Made by a program: the position numbers and the translations under genes. Positions 6,785-15,699 of a DNA stretch of 56,522 bases are shown one piece after another (positions within the stretch are counted from its first letter, which is position 1; every line of letters begins with the position of its first letter). Under the pieces are notes generated by a model that was not told the origin of the DNA, did no database searches, and saw nothing but the letters and a program-made list of their open reading frames with translations. The stretch spans positions 1 through 56,522 of the forward strand of contig NZ_LZFW01000012.1 of the NCBI RefSeq assembly GCF_001676025.1. The letters are read 5' to 3'. This DNA comes from Vibrio sp. UCD-FRSSP16_30. Lineage in GTDB: Bacteria > Pseudomonadota > Gammaproteobacteria > Enterobacterales > Vibrionaceae.

Positions 6785-9493
6785 ATGAATAAGAATATTT
6801 TAGCCATATTAATAGGCTTTGCGTTGGTAGGTTGTAATGATACTAGTGAAAGTACTACTCCTGCTGATCCAGGTAATTCAGATTCAACGCCAGTAATCCC
6901 TATTGATCCATCTAATCCGGTTACTCCTGCAGACCCAGATGATTCAACGCCTGCAGATCCAGATGACTCAACACCTGCAGATCCGGATGATTCAAATCCA
7001 CAAGAACCAACTGATCCTGAAGTAGTCGAATCAGATGTTCCTGCTGTATCGGATATGCCAGAAGGCGTTAAGACTCTACTTACTACTGATACTTCTGAGT
7101 GTGATGAAACTGTTTCAGAAATCGATATCAGCGAAACTGCTCTAGCGGCTGGTACAGTAATTTGTATCGAAGATGGTACGTACTCAGAAGCTAACCTTAA
7201 GTTTGGTGGTATTGGTACTGAAGAAGAACCAATCAAAGTGCGCGCTATGACTCCTGGTAGCGTAATCATTACTGGCGAAGCTAAAGTTGTGATGGGCGGT
7301 GAGCACGTTCAACTGCACGGCCTTGTTTTTGATGGCCCAGAAAGCTCAAGCAGCAAACTACTAGAAACACGCTTTGGTTCTGACGAAATGTGTAACCATT
7401 GTCGTATTACAGAAAACGTATTCCTTAACGTTGATGGTGACAAAAACATCACTAGCGACAGCTCAGACAATGGTGTTTGGATTGCGCTATACGGCCAACA
7501 TAACTGGCTTGATCACAATATTTTCAGTGGTAAAACAACCGGTAACCCAATGGTTTCCTTACTACGTGAAACTGGTTTGATGGATGAAGGCAACGGCGGC
7601 CTTGCTGAGTACACCACAGTTTACGCTAACTACTTTGCAAACCGTCCACCAACAAACGGTAAGCTGTACGCTAGCAGCAGCGACAATGATTACGAAGCGA
7701 TTCGTACTGGTCTAAGTGAAACGCATCACTATGCAGGTAACTCATTTATCGTTGGTAACTTATTTGAGCGTATTCAGGGTGAAGCTGAAGTTATTTCAAA
7801 CAAAGCATCAAACAACGTAATCGCACAAAATACAGTACGTAACAGCTACGGTTCAATTACTAACCGTCATGGTAATCACAACCTTATCGCCAACAACTTT
7901 GTATTTGGTGATGGTCACCCGTACGCTGGTGGTCTAAGACTGGTTGATGATGGTCACATTGTGACAAACAACTACATTGAAGGTGCTCGTTACGAGTCTT
8001 CATCACACCACGGTGGTATCGTTCTACTAGGTAGTGATGGTTCTGGTGATGGTGGTAACGGTTACCAACAACTAGAAAACGTTCACATTGCGTTTAACAC
8101 AGTTGTTGATAGCGTAAACAGTATCAATATTGATGGTGGTGGCAAGTCTAAGCAACCAGAGCAAATCTATTTTGCTAACAACGTAGTTGATAAAGCGATT
8201 GGTTCAGTATTTGTTGATACTGACCGCGGTTGGTCAAGTGATTCTGTTGTTGTTGGTAACATCGTACACGGTGATTCATATTCAGAAACTGATGATATTG
8301 CAGAAGATGGTTTCTATAGCGCAGAGCTAGTACAAGATGTTAATGGTCTATACCGTCCAACAGCTGAATCTAATATTGATGCAACTGAATACGACATGGG
8401 TGAATTTGCAGCAGTGACTATCGATATGGATGGTTTAACTCGAAACGAAGACACACTTGCTGGTGCTGATGATCTGACTGACGGCGAAGCGGTACTTAGC
8501 CCTCTAACTTATGCAGATGTTGGTCCTTCTTACGACTACGAGAAACCTGCGGCAATCATCCAAGAAACAGTCATTGCAAACTACGCATTTGCTGATGGAG
8601 CTAAAGATTGGTCTGGTGAGGCTGGCGTTACTAATGAAGATACCTTTAGCTACGGCTCAAGTGCTGTTGCAGGTGTTGATGAGAGTCTATACCAAACAGT
8701 TGAACTGACTCCAGGTGCAAACTATGCAGTATCTGCATTTGTTAAAGGTCAATACAACATCAGTGTCGGTACAAATACTTTTGATGGTGAAGTATCTGAT
8801 ACTGATTATGAGCTTGTAATTCATGAGTTCACAGCAGCTGAAGAAACATCAGGCGTACTGTCTCTTGCTCTTGCTAGCGAAGTGACAATCGATACTGTTG
8901 AAGATGGTAACTTTGCTGACGGCATTTCAGATGTTTGGACTACTGTAGAAAATGATTCTGAAGGACTTGGTGATGTAGGTTCTTCAAGTGACTCAGCATT
9001 CTCTAACAAGTCTGCACGTGTACGCTTTAAAGACAATGTATCAAATGACTACACTGCAACTCCAGGTATCAGTCAAGAAATCGCATCTATTCCAGCGAAT
9101 ACTGCCATGACATTTGGTCTTTACTACAGTGACCAGAAAGGTGATGACTCTGTAACAACACTGCACTATGGTCTGGAAGACAGCGATGGTGTTGTTTTTG
9201 CTGAGACACGTGTACATGTAAGTGAGCTTGATGATGCTGCGCAAGGCACCAACAAATCACACTTTAAGCAAGTATCTTTCGACTTCAATACGGGCGATCA
9301 TACTTCTGCAACCATCTTTGCTTATATCGAAATTGATACAACAGACATGGACGCAGTTGATGCTCAACAATCAGAAGATGAGCTTGAAGTTCGCTTAGAT
9401 TACTTCACTTTGACTTACAAAGGTGAGCCTGATGCGGAAGGCGCAGCTTACTTCGATGAAGTTCGCCTAGTTAAGCGTGTTGATGCTAAGTAA
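6785..9493 (+). CDS. PL6-family polysaccharide lyase (alginate lyase / chondroitinase-B-like) lipoprotein
   Basis: The 902-residue surface lyase begins with a lipoprotein signal (lipobox VGC, Cys17). A Pro/Asp-rich linker (about 22-80) contains three PADPDDST-type repeats. A right-handed beta-helix domain runs from about 90 to 500. It carries the PL6 active-site layout: Glu333 and Glu335 (calcium ligands), Lys340 (base) and Arg361. These keep the spacing of Glu243, Glu245, Lys250 and Arg271 in the Pedobacter chondroitinase B. The last 300 residues hold two beta-sandwich-like, probably carbohydrate-binding, domains (about 590-690 and 695-900). In marine Vibrio such enzymes mostly cut alginate; chondroitin or dermatan sulfate cannot be excluded. 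It is followed directly by a strong terminator, so it is probably transcribed alone. Confidence 0.9.
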   Translation: MNKNILAILIGFALVGCNDTSESTTPADPGNSDSTPVIPIDPSNPVTPADPDDSTPADPDDSTPADPDDSNPQEPTDPEVVESDVPAVSDMPEGVKTLLTTDTSECDETVSEIDISETALAAGTVICIEDGTYSEANLKFGGIGTEEEPIKVRAMTPGSVIITGEAKVVMGGEHVQLHGLVFDGPESSSSKLLETRFGSDEMCNHCRITENVFLNVDGDKNITSDSSDNGVWIALYGQHNWLDHNIFSGKTTGNPMVSLLRETGLMDEGNGGLAEYTTVYANYFANRPPTNGKLYASSSDNDYEAIRTGLSETHHYAGNSFIVGNLFERIQGEAEVISNKASNNVIAQNTVRNSYGSITNRHGNHNLIANNFVFGDGHPYAGGLRLVDDGHIVTNNYIEGARYESSSHHGGIVLLGSDGSGDGGNGYQQLENVHIAFNTVVDSVNSINIDGGGKSKQPEQIYFANNVVDKAIGSVFVDTDRGWSSDSVVVGNIVHGDSYSETDDIAEDGFYSAELVQDVNGLYRPTAESNIDATEYDMGEFAAVTIDMDGLTRNEDTLAGADDLTDGEAVLSPLTYADVGPSYDYEKPAAIIQETVIANYAFADGAKDWSGEAGVTNEDTFSYGSSAVAGVDESLYQTVELTPGANYAVSAFVKGQYNISVGTNTFDGEVSDTDYELVIHEFTAAEETSGVLSLALASEVTIDTVEDGNFADGISDVWTTVENDSEGLGDVGSSSDSAFSNKSARVRFKDNVSNDYTATPGISQEIASIPANTAMTFGLYYSDQKGDDSVTTLHYGLEDSDGVVFAETRVHVSELDDAAQGTNKSHFKQVSFDFNTGDHTSATIFAYIEIDTTDMDAVDAQQSEDELEVRLDYFTLTYKGEPDAEGAAYFDEVRLVKRVDAK
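6926..6997 (+). repeat. three 24-bp tandem repeats coding PADPDDST linker units
   Basis: Three imperfect 24-base units beginning CCTGCAGA encode residues 48-71 of the lyase. They form a flexible acidic spacer between the lipid anchor and the catalytic domain. Copy number could vary by slippage without shifting the frame. Confidence 0.85.
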
Positions 9494-9528
9494 TACGATT
9501 AAATAAACAAACTGTTTATCTTAAATTA

Positions 9529-9557
9529 AGCCCCTCCTATTTATAGGAGGGGCTTTT
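9529..9557 (+). terminator. strong intrinsic terminator after the PL6 lyase
   Basis: A perfect 11-bp stem (AGCCCCTCCTA / TAGGAGGGGCT) with a TTTA loop ends in TTTT, 35 bases after the stop codon. Confidence 0.9.
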
Positions 9558-9766
9558 ACTGTGTTAGAACATAGCAAATTTGATGAACTTCTAAATTACT
9601 GTTATTGCGATTAGAGACAGTGTTTTTCCTGCGCTATTTCTGAAAGTTTAATTACTGTGATTGGTATAAGTCGTTATCTTCTGTGAATGAGTTAAATAAG
9701 GTGATGATATTGCTCAGTTATATAGAGACGGCTATGTATAATATCGTTTTTATTGGAGCGAAGATC

Positions 9767-10204
9767 TTGGCAAAACGTACCCCCATTATCAAAATAACCT
9801 CTTATGGCATCTATTCTCATTGGGATGCAGACTCCAAAGATCTTCCTAAGATTACTCAGTTCACTAATACTGTCGTAGCAGAAGAGGGAGTTGAGTTTGG
9901 CTTTATTGTTAATATCAAAAAGGCTAAAGGAACGCTACTTAACTATTGTATCCATCATCCAGGAATCATTAATAAGAAAGGCAAAGTACTGGCGCCTTTT
10001 GATGGAGAGATTTATGTGCGAAGCAATGACTGGGATTTCTATCTAGGGGATACCATACAGTTATTACATCCTGTTGATGGCCTTGAGAGCAATCTAGGTG
10101 AGTGGAGCATGACGTTAGAGGCGAACGATAAAGTTATTGCGCAGAAGAGCTTTAAGGTTGTGGCTCGTGACGAGGGACAGTTTTGGAAGCAAAGAGGTTA
10201 TTAG
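9767..10204 (+). CDS. DUF3859-family protein
   Basis: The product has about 145 residues if it starts at the TTG at 9767, which has GGAG at 9754-9757. In-frame starts at 9734 (ATG) and 9683 (GTG) have weaker ribosome sites and add residues not expected in the family. Members typically begin with a short AKRTP-like stretch followed by a conserved SYGIYSHW segment, as here. The later segments GVEFGF, HHPGI, FDGEIYVRSNDWDF and LGEWSMTLE fit a small beta-sandwich domain. It is cytoplasmic, with no signal peptide or membrane segment. The biochemical role of the family is not known to me. It stands alone, convergent with the dehydrogenase gene. Family call is from memory of the motif pattern. Confidence 0.75.
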   Translation: MAKRTPIIKITSYGIYSHWDADSKDLPKITQFTNTVVAEEGVEFGFIVNIKKAKGTLLNYCIHHPGIINKKGKVLAPFDGEIYVRSNDWDFYLGDTIQLLHPVDGLESNLGEWSMTLEANDKVIAQKSFKVVARDEGQFWKQRGY

Positions 10205-10347
10205 TCAAATTATGGCTGTTAGCGAGTAAAGTTGCGCCAGATAAGGCTGTGAGTCGCAAAGGTGAGAGCTAAAGAAAAGCGGATACCCTTGGCAAAATGG
10301 AGTTAAAGGCTGGCATTGGTAGAGATAAAAAGAGACAGACATAAAAA

Positions 10348-10378
10348 AACCTGACGGTTTCAGAGAAACAGTCAGGTT
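10348..10378 (-). terminator. intrinsic terminator of the dehydrogenase gene
   Basis: An 8-bp outer stem (AACCTGAC / GTCAGGTT) and an inner GTTTC/GAAAC pair form a long hairpin. On the minus strand it is followed by a run of seven T. It may also serve the convergent DUF3859 gene. Confidence 0.85.
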
Positions 10379-10409
10379 ATATTTTTAAACCGTTAGGTTT
10401 ATCTTCTAA

Positions 10410-11291
10410 TTACTTCTTCAGGTTAGTGAAGTAGTCGAAGATTACTGGTACGTCGTTGTTACCCATGCCTGCATCAACAGCAGCTTGTAGGCTAGTAGAA
10501 GTACCTTGAGCGATTAGAGACTCAGTACCAAGCTCTTCACAAAGAGCAAGGAAGTAACCAAGGTCTTTGTTTGCGTTAGCAACAGAGAAGCCTAGTTTTT
10601 CTTCGCCGTCTACAGCGTAGAATTTACAGAACTGCATGAACGGAGAGTTAGAAGGACCAGCTGACATGATGTCAAACAATTGTTGGCCGTCAACACCTGC
10701 AAGTTTCGCTACAGCGAACGCTTGAGACATAGTAGCAACAGTAGTCATACCCATGAAGTTGTTAACTAGTTTAGTAACGTGACCTGAACCTAGAGTACCT
10801 AGGTGGAATACGTTTTCGCCTTGCTCTTCAAGAAGAGGCTTAACTTTGTTGAACGTATCCATGTCGCCAGCAGCCATGATGTTTAGTAGACCATCTTTAG
10901 CGTGTGCAGGAGTACGACCTAGAGGTGCGTCGATCATGCCCGCGCCTTTAGTTGCTAGTTCAGCACCGATTTTCTTAGTAGAAGCAGGGATAGAAGTACC
11001 GAAGTCGATAAGAGTCGCGCCTTCTTTAATACCCGCTAGGATACCTTCTTCGCCGTAAACGATTTTTTCAACAACTGCTGAAGTTGTTAGGCAAAGCTCA
11101 ACAACGTCACTTGCTGCTGCAAGTTCTTTAGCTGAAGTAAATTGTGTAGCGTTACCACGAGCAAGAACAGCATCAACTGCGTCTTGGTTAAGGTCCATTA
11201 CGTTTACTTGGTAGCCGCGTGTTTGTAGGTTTTCAACCATGTTGCCGCCCATAAGGCCCAGGCCGATGAAACCAATAACAGGTTTAGTCAT
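10410..11291 (-). CDS. NAD(P)-dependent beta-hydroxyacid dehydrogenase (3-hydroxyisobutyrate dehydrogenase family)
   Basis: The 293-residue cytosolic oxidoreductase has an N-terminal Rossmann motif GFIGLGLMGG (residues 7-16). The substrate loop DAPLGRTPAHAKDG (121-134) resembles YihU/GarR-type members, and the catalytic lysine is in GSGHVTKLVNN (Lys174). Length is normal for the family. Candidate substrates include tartronate semialdehyde, sulfolactaldehyde and DEH, the keto-sugar from alginate. A DEH reductase of this superfamily is, as I recall, part of alginate catabolism in Vibrio. The PL6 lyase 1 kb away makes the DEH role attractive but unproven. A LysR regulator lies 263 bases upstream on the same strand. 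Confidence 0.85.
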   Translation of the reverse strand: MTKPVIGFIGLGLMGGNMVENLQTRGYQVNVMDLNQDAVDAVLARGNATQFTSAKELAAASDVVELCLTTSAVVEKIVYGEEGILAGIKEGATLIDFGTSIPASTKKIGAELATKGAGMIDAPLGRTPAHAKDGLLNIMAAGDMDTFNKVKPLLEEQGENVFHLGTLGSGHVTKLVNNFMGMTTVATMSQAFAVAKLAGVDGQQLFDIMSAGPSNSPFMQFCKFYAVDGEEKLGFSVANANKDLGYFLALCEELGTESLIAQGTSTSLQAAVDAGMGNNDVPVIFDYFTNLKK

Positions 11292-11554
11292 GTCTAACTC
11301 CGAAATATACTATTGTATGATTATATCGACAGAGAGGATATACGCCCAATGGGATTTAATCAATCGTAGATTTGCAAGAAAGGGTGACAAATTTTCATTT
11401 TTTTGATCAAGCGCTAAAAATGCCCCTAGAAAGCCTTGATTCTCAATGTAGACGCTAAGTTTATTACTTGATATGCCACTCAAATAACAGTCAGTGCATA
11501 GTGACTGCAACTCATTTTATAGCCTTACGGTATTAAGAAAGAGAAGGAGAATGG

Positions 11555-12493
11555 TTATCCATTGAGTACGTCATGTTTGAGAGTCTTCGTATCGATCATT
11601 TGCTGAAGTACAAGTTGCGTTTGTTGCCTAAAGTAGTCACGTAGCAAGCGCACCGTTGGCGTAATTGATTGTCGACTAGGGCAGACTAACCAAAGCTCAG
11701 TCGGCGTTGGGTGATAGTCAGGAAGCACATTAATAACTCGTCCGTTCAATAAATCATCAGCCATATCAAGACAAGATTTAATCGCAAAACCGTAACCTGA
11801 TACGCACCAACGACGCACTAAGTCGCCATCATTTGAAATTCGATTACCAGAGAGCTTAATTTTAACACTCTCTTCTTTATGATTAAAACGCCACTCATTT
11901 TGCACAACATTGCCAAGCTGATAAAACAGTCCGTTGTGATCTTTTAAATCGTTAGGGTGCTTAGGCGTTGGGTATTGATCAAGGTAAAGGGGAGAGGCAC
12001 ATAACAGACGTGGCACATTACAGATTTTGAAACCATACATGCTGGCATCTGTCGGACGACCATAACGAAGTGCCATATCAACAGAGTCACGATAAAAATC
12101 AATATTACTGTCGCTAATATTACTGCGTAAATTGACTTGCGGATGCTCAACTAGAAAAGCATCAATCCAAGGGGTAATAACGTTACGTCCAAGATCGGAT
12201 GACAGGGCAATTCTTATCTCACCGCTTAATCTTTCAAGGTCGTCTTGAACATTTAACTTAGCTTGCTCTAATAGTTGTAAAGCCTGCTCACACTGGGGCA
12301 TATATCGCTCACCCGCAGTCGATAATCTTAACTGGCGAGTAGTGCGAATAAAAAGCTCAATACCTACCGATTTCTCGACACGCTTAATCGCCGCACTCGC
12401 GGTGGCAACTTGCATATCCAAACTATGGGCAGCAGCTGTGATACTGCGAAATTCAGCTACTTTTAATACCACTTTTAGATCGTTTAATAACAT
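11555..12493 (-). CDS. LysR-family transcriptional regulator
   Basis: The 312-residue protein has an N-terminal winged helix-turn-helix (about residues 1-60, with the ITAAAHSLDMQVATASAAIKR pattern typical of LysR). A periplasmic-binding-like effector domain runs from about 90 to 295. It belongs to the CrgA/DsdC-like subgroup by overall look, though subgrouping by eye is weak. It lies upstream of and in the same direction as the beta-hydroxyacid dehydrogenase, with 263 bases between. That is not the classic divergent LysR layout, but control of that gene is plausible. The effector is unknown. Confidence 0.88.
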   Translation of the reverse strand: MLLNDLKVVLKVAEFRSITAAAHSLDMQVATASAAIKRVEKSVGIELFIRTTRQLRLSTAGERYMPQCEQALQLLEQAKLNVQDDLERLSGEIRIALSSDLGRNVITPWIDAFLVEHPQVNLRSNISDSNIDFYRDSVDMALRYGRPTDASMYGFKICNVPRLLCASPLYLDQYPTPKHPNDLKDHNGLFYQLGNVVQNEWRFNHKEESVKIKLSGNRISNDGDLVRRWCVSGYGFAIKSCLDMADDLLNGRVINVLPDYHPTPTELWLVCPSRQSITPTVRLLRDYFRQQTQLVLQQMIDTKTLKHDVLNG

Positions 12494-12570
12494 GCGTTCA
12501 ACTCAAGTTTGACAATATACTTACTACGATTGGTCTTTATATATTACTTGTAATTGATGCAATAAGCGGA

Positions 12571-12912
12571 CTAATTGTAGCTAATCTCTTTTGTTATGGT
12601 GGTTTTCTTACCCTTACCAGTGTGCACGACCCATTTGATAGAACGAGTTAGATAGAACTCATCTTCATGTCTTTGACACCATGTTTTATATAACTTGCGA
12701 CGATTAAACTCACTACCAATCGCAGCGTGAGTTTGATTGGTGTGACGTCCATAATACAAGGTATCGCAGAGCTGAAGGTTGGTCATTTTCTGCGGGTACA
12801 CATTGACCGAAGACGTATTCATATCCAGATTCTTAGCTTGGTTATGAGTACAGCCCACTAAAGTGCTCAAAAAGAGAAGAGCCAAGCATCTTTTTATCAT
12901 TTTAAACGTCAT
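12571..12912 (-). CDS. small lipoprotein of unknown function
   Basis: The 113-residue product has a lipoprotein signal peptide ending in the lipobox LVGC (Cys21 from the first ATG). The second Met (residue 5) is an alternative start; neither has a clear Shine-Dalgarno sequence. The mature part has two further cysteines (in LQLCDTLYYGR and KTWCQRHEDE) that could pair in the periplasm, and a basic C-terminal segment. I do not recognise the family. It stands alone, upstream of LysR in the same orientation. Confidence 0.7.
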   Translation of the reverse strand: MTFKMIKRCLALLFLSTLVGCTHNQAKNLDMNTSSVNVYPQKMTNLQLCDTLYYGRHTNQTHAAIGSEFNRRKLYKTWCQRHEDEFYLTRSIKWVVHTGKGKKTTITKEISYN

Positions 12913-13284
12913 TCGGTCGTCAATAGAGAGAGCGCATTATAGACCTGATTTTCTAGTGTGTTGATCAAATTTTTAATCGTGGAGGTACAGGTAAGTGCTT
13001 AACTTTTAACGGATATCTAAAATGCTGTTTTTAGCAAATGAATCAACCTGGTTAAAGTTCGGGAGTCAATTTAGAGACTGAGTTGTAAGTGATTGTTTCT
13101 ATAGAGCAAGTATGGTTGCGTTAATAGGTATACAACAAGGTATTATTCAATGAGTGCATTTAGTCGATACTTGAGTTTCATATGATATGTGGAACCTATG
13201 ATTGTGCTAGTGAATAACAATAATTACCTATAAACATCTCAACACAAGGTGTGCCTCTTGAACCCAACTTTTACTTTTGGAACT
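12913..13284. other. intergenic region between divergent genes
   Basis: About 370 bases lie between the small lipoprotein gene and the carboxypeptidase gene. No coding frame, tRNA or strong hairpin is visible. It should carry the promoters of both genes. A GTG at 13249 opens the carboxypeptidase frame early but would extend it ahead of the signal peptide. Confidence 0.5.
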
Positions 13285-14442
13285 ATGAATAAAAGACTGA
13301 ATAGTTTAACTCTGACACTTCTTAGCTGTTTGTCATTTTCAACGGTTGCTGCGCCTATGGCAGTGCCAAATCCACCTTCATTGTCTGCTAAGGGCTACGT
13401 GCTTTTAGATTATCATTCAGGAGAAGTGATCGCAGAGAATCATTCTCACACACCATTAAAGCCTGCAAGCTTGACCAAATTGATGACCAGTTATACCGCT
13501 GGGCAAGAGCTTAATCGGGGCAATATATCGAAAACTGATCAGGTCACAATCAGCCGTGAAGCATGGGCTAAAAACTTCCCGGACTCTTCTAAAATGTTCA
13601 TCGAAGTTGGCACTAGTGTGCAATTTAGTGATTTATTGCGAGGTTTGATTGTTCAATCTGGTAATGATGCCTCAGTTGCGATTGCAGAGCATGTAGCCGG
13701 CTCTCAAGATGCTTTTGTCAACCTAATGAACAGTTGGGCAACACGTTTAAATTTAACCGATACTTATTTTGCTAACGCCCATGGTCTAGACGATCCTAAT
13801 CAGGTGACGACACCCTACGATATGGCAAGGCTAGGGCAGGCGCTAATTCGAGATGTGCCTACTTTATTCCCTCTATATAGTGAAACATCGTTTAAATACA
13901 ACAACATCACTCAATACAATCGTAATGCTTTGCTAAGAGATCGAAGCATGAATGTCGATGGTATGAAAACAGGTTATACCAAGGGCGCTGGATACAGCTT
14001 AGTGAGTACGGCAACCCAAGGCGATATGCGACTTATCTCTGTCGTAATGGGAACCTCAAGTGCTAATACTCGTACTTCTGAAAGTAAGAGCTTACTTAAC
14101 TATGGTTTCCGATTTTTTGAAACGATTAAACCGCACGCTGGTAATGCCGAGTTAACAGAGACTAGAATCTGGATGGGTAAACAAAACCAACTGAGTGTCG
14201 GGGTACCTGAAGATATTTATATGTCAGTACGTCGCGGCAGTGGCGATCATATTAAAGCGGTCGTAGATTTGCCTAGTAAGTTGCAAGCGCCGATAGCTCA
14301 AGGTGATGAAATTGGTCAAGTAAATTACGTCGATTCAGACAATCAAGTACTAAGAAGTTCACCGTTGATCGCATTGCATGATGTCGAATCAGGTAGTTTC
14401 TTTAAGCGTTTATTTGACCGCGTTCGTTTGATGTTTGTGTAG
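13285..14442 (+). CDS. dacA: D-alanyl-D-alanine carboxypeptidase, PBP5/6 type
   Basis: The 385-residue periplasmic penicillin-binding protein trims the terminal D-Ala from peptidoglycan pentapeptides. A signal peptide (residues 1-23, cleavage after VAA) precedes the S11 peptidase domain, which has all three motifs: SLTK (Ser62-Lys65), SGN (125-127) and KTG (228-230). The C-terminal part (about 285-365) fits the PBP5 beta-domain and ends in an amphipathic FKRLFDRVRLMF segment that would anchor it to the inner membrane. I chose the ATG at 13285 because the signal peptide begins there. A typical Vibrio genome has more than one such enzyme, so the exact paralogue name is uncertain. Confidence 0.9.
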   Translation: MNKRLNSLTLTLLSCLSFSTVAAPMAVPNPPSLSAKGYVLLDYHSGEVIAENHSHTPLKPASLTKLMTSYTAGQELNRGNISKTDQVTISREAWAKNFPDSSKMFIEVGTSVQFSDLLRGLIVQSGNDASVAIAEHVAGSQDAFVNLMNSWATRLNLTDTYFANAHGLDDPNQVTTPYDMARLGQALIRDVPTLFPLYSETSFKYNNITQYNRNALLRDRSMNVDGMKTGYTKGAGYSLVSTATQGDMRLISVVMGTSSANTRTSESKSLLNYGFRFFETIKPHAGNAELTETRIWMGKQNQLSVGVPEDIYMSVRRGSGDHIKAVVDLPSKLQAPIAQGDEIGQVNYVDSDNQVLRSSPLIALHDVESGSFFKRLFDRVRLMFV

Positions 14443-14451
14443 TTTTTCAAT

Positions 14452-14490
14452 GAGTGATGATTATTTGCTTAGTGCGAATAATCATCACTC
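14452..14490. terminator. bidirectional intrinsic terminator
   Basis: A perfect 14-bp stem (GAGTGATGATTATT / AATAATCATCACTC) with an 11-base loop sits between the convergent carboxypeptidase and DUF4823-like genes, with T-rich sequence (TCTTATTTTC) on the plus side. Confidence 0.85.
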
Positions 14491-14499
14491 TCTTATTTT

Positions 14500-15024
14500 C
14501 TACTCAATGACGCTATCAAGATAAGTATTTAGTGGCTCACCTAATAGATCTTGAGGTTTATCGCCGCCAAAGGTAAACAATCCACTTTTACCGTTGATAA
14601 TTCCTGACTTGATAACAGTTTTATTATTCACTTCTACAACTGAAACTTTCACTTCAACAACATCAGGTTTACCGGACCACTCAGTTGCTCTATCTTCCCA
14701 GTGCATTATTGTTGGGTAGATTAGATAATTGAATTTATGCTTTTCTGCATACTGCAGTGCATCTGAATAGGGTTGGTACTGTTCTGCAACGACAATATTA
14801 TCCATCTTGCGTATTAGTGAAGATTGAATCGCTTGGCTTAAAGTTGCGCCTGAGCCAGTATATTGTTTTGTACCATATTGACCGTCTTTTGAGCGAGCCA
14901 CGTAAACAGCATCACTACTGCTCAATTTCATATTGGACTCAGCGGTAGAAACGTTAATACCATGGGTATCGGCACATCCAAGCATACCAAGAGCAATAAA
15001 AGGAACTAAGCGAATTAATTTCAT
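14500..15024 (-). CDS. DUF4823-like lipoprotein
   Basis: The 174-residue lipoprotein has a signal peptide with lipobox MLGC (Cys17). The mature protein is a single small alpha/beta domain containing YLIYPTIMHWEDRATEWSG, a conserved-looking core segment; I link it to DUF4823 from memory and cannot search. No known function. It lies 66 bases upstream of nothing related: its upstream neighbour is the barrel gene at 15091-15636, which points the same way. Confidence 0.65.
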   Translation of the reverse strand: MKLIRLVPFIALGMLGCADTHGINVSTAESNMKLSSSDAVYVARSKDGQYGTKQYTGSGATLSQAIQSSLIRKMDNIVVAEQYQPYSDALQYAEKHKFNYLIYPTIMHWEDRATEWSGKPDVVEVKVSVVEVNNKTVIKSGIINGKSGLFTFGGDKPQDLLGEPLNTYLDSVIE

Positions 15025-15090
15025 TGGGTATCTATCTCATCAAAGTGGAATTATATGAGGCTATGAATTGTTATATCCCATTATATAGCT

Positions 15091-15636
15091 CTAAAATTGG
15101 TAGCCAAAGGTCAGGGAAGTTTGTCCCATGCTGACATCTTCGGTGCGGTCTTTTAAGAGCATAAAATCTTGTTTGAAATTGGCATAAAACCCGCCTTCAA
15201 GTGTGAACCTTACGCCAGCGCCGAGGAGTATTGAGGTATCGTCATTACTCAAATTACGATTATTGATAGTATAGTCTTCTTTATAGGATGCAATTCCGAC
15301 TGCGGCATAAGGTTTGAGTTGCCACTGGCTAAAATCGAAGGCGTAGCCAATATCGGTATCTAGCTTCCAAGTGGAGCCTGATAGGTTATTGCTGCCGTTG
15401 TTTTCTTGGTAGGCTAAGTTAATGCCGACAATATGGTTAAAATCGTATCCAGCTTCAACTTTAAATCCGTCACCGTAATGGCCCGTTTCAATGTGGTCGT
15501 CTTGAGCGGTTAGCAGGTGAGTCGTGGAATAACCCCCTCCAATGCGGAAACCGCTAAAATCTGTGTTGTCATGTGCAAACGAAGATGCAGAAAAGGACAT
15601 GACGCCCACAGTAAGTAGTGCAATGGCTTGTTTCAT
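15091..15636 (-). CDS. small outer-membrane beta-barrel protein (OmpA-like / porin family)
   Basis: The 181-residue protein has a Sec signal peptide (1-21, cleavage after SFA). Alternating beta-strands end in SLTFGYQF, with the terminal Phe typical of outer-membrane barrels. The size suits eight strands. It is the first gene after the aryl-polyene operon on the same strand, 63 bases beyond the apeR stop. Whether it belongs to that operon is open. Its ribosome-binding site and the AU of its start codon lie inside a predicted 11-bp hairpin (see the separate entry), suggesting translational control. Confidence 0.82.
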   Translation of the reverse strand: MKQAIALLTVGVMSFSASSFAHDNTDFSGFRIGGGYSTTHLLTAQDDHIETGHYGDGFKVEAGYDFNHIVGINLAYQENNGSNNLSGSTWKLDTDIGYAFDFSQWQLKPYAAVGIASYKEDYTINNRNLSNDDTSILLGAGVRFTLEGGFYANFKQDFMLLKDRTEDVSMGQTSLTFGYQF

Positions 15637-15683
15637 AAGCTCTCTTTTATCTTGATTATATCGTTGATTAATAGAGAGCTTAT
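15635..15683 (-). promoter_or_regulatory. hairpin masking the ribosome site and start codon of the barrel gene
   Basis: On the minus strand ATAAGCTCTCT (15683 to 15673) can pair perfectly with AGAGAGCTTAT (15645 to 15635) across a 27-base loop. The second arm contains the AGAGAG ribosome site and the A and U of the start codon. It has no T-run, so it is not a simple terminator. A thermometer-like or regulated translation switch is an inference. Confidence 0.5.
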
Positions 15684-15699
15684 GCGTCAGATTATGAAT

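Noticed and set aside
6676..7269. Minus-strand open frame of 197 codons rich in Gly, Ser and Val
   Set aside because: It is the reverse complement of the repeat linker and the front of the PL6 lyase; the composition comes from the repeats.
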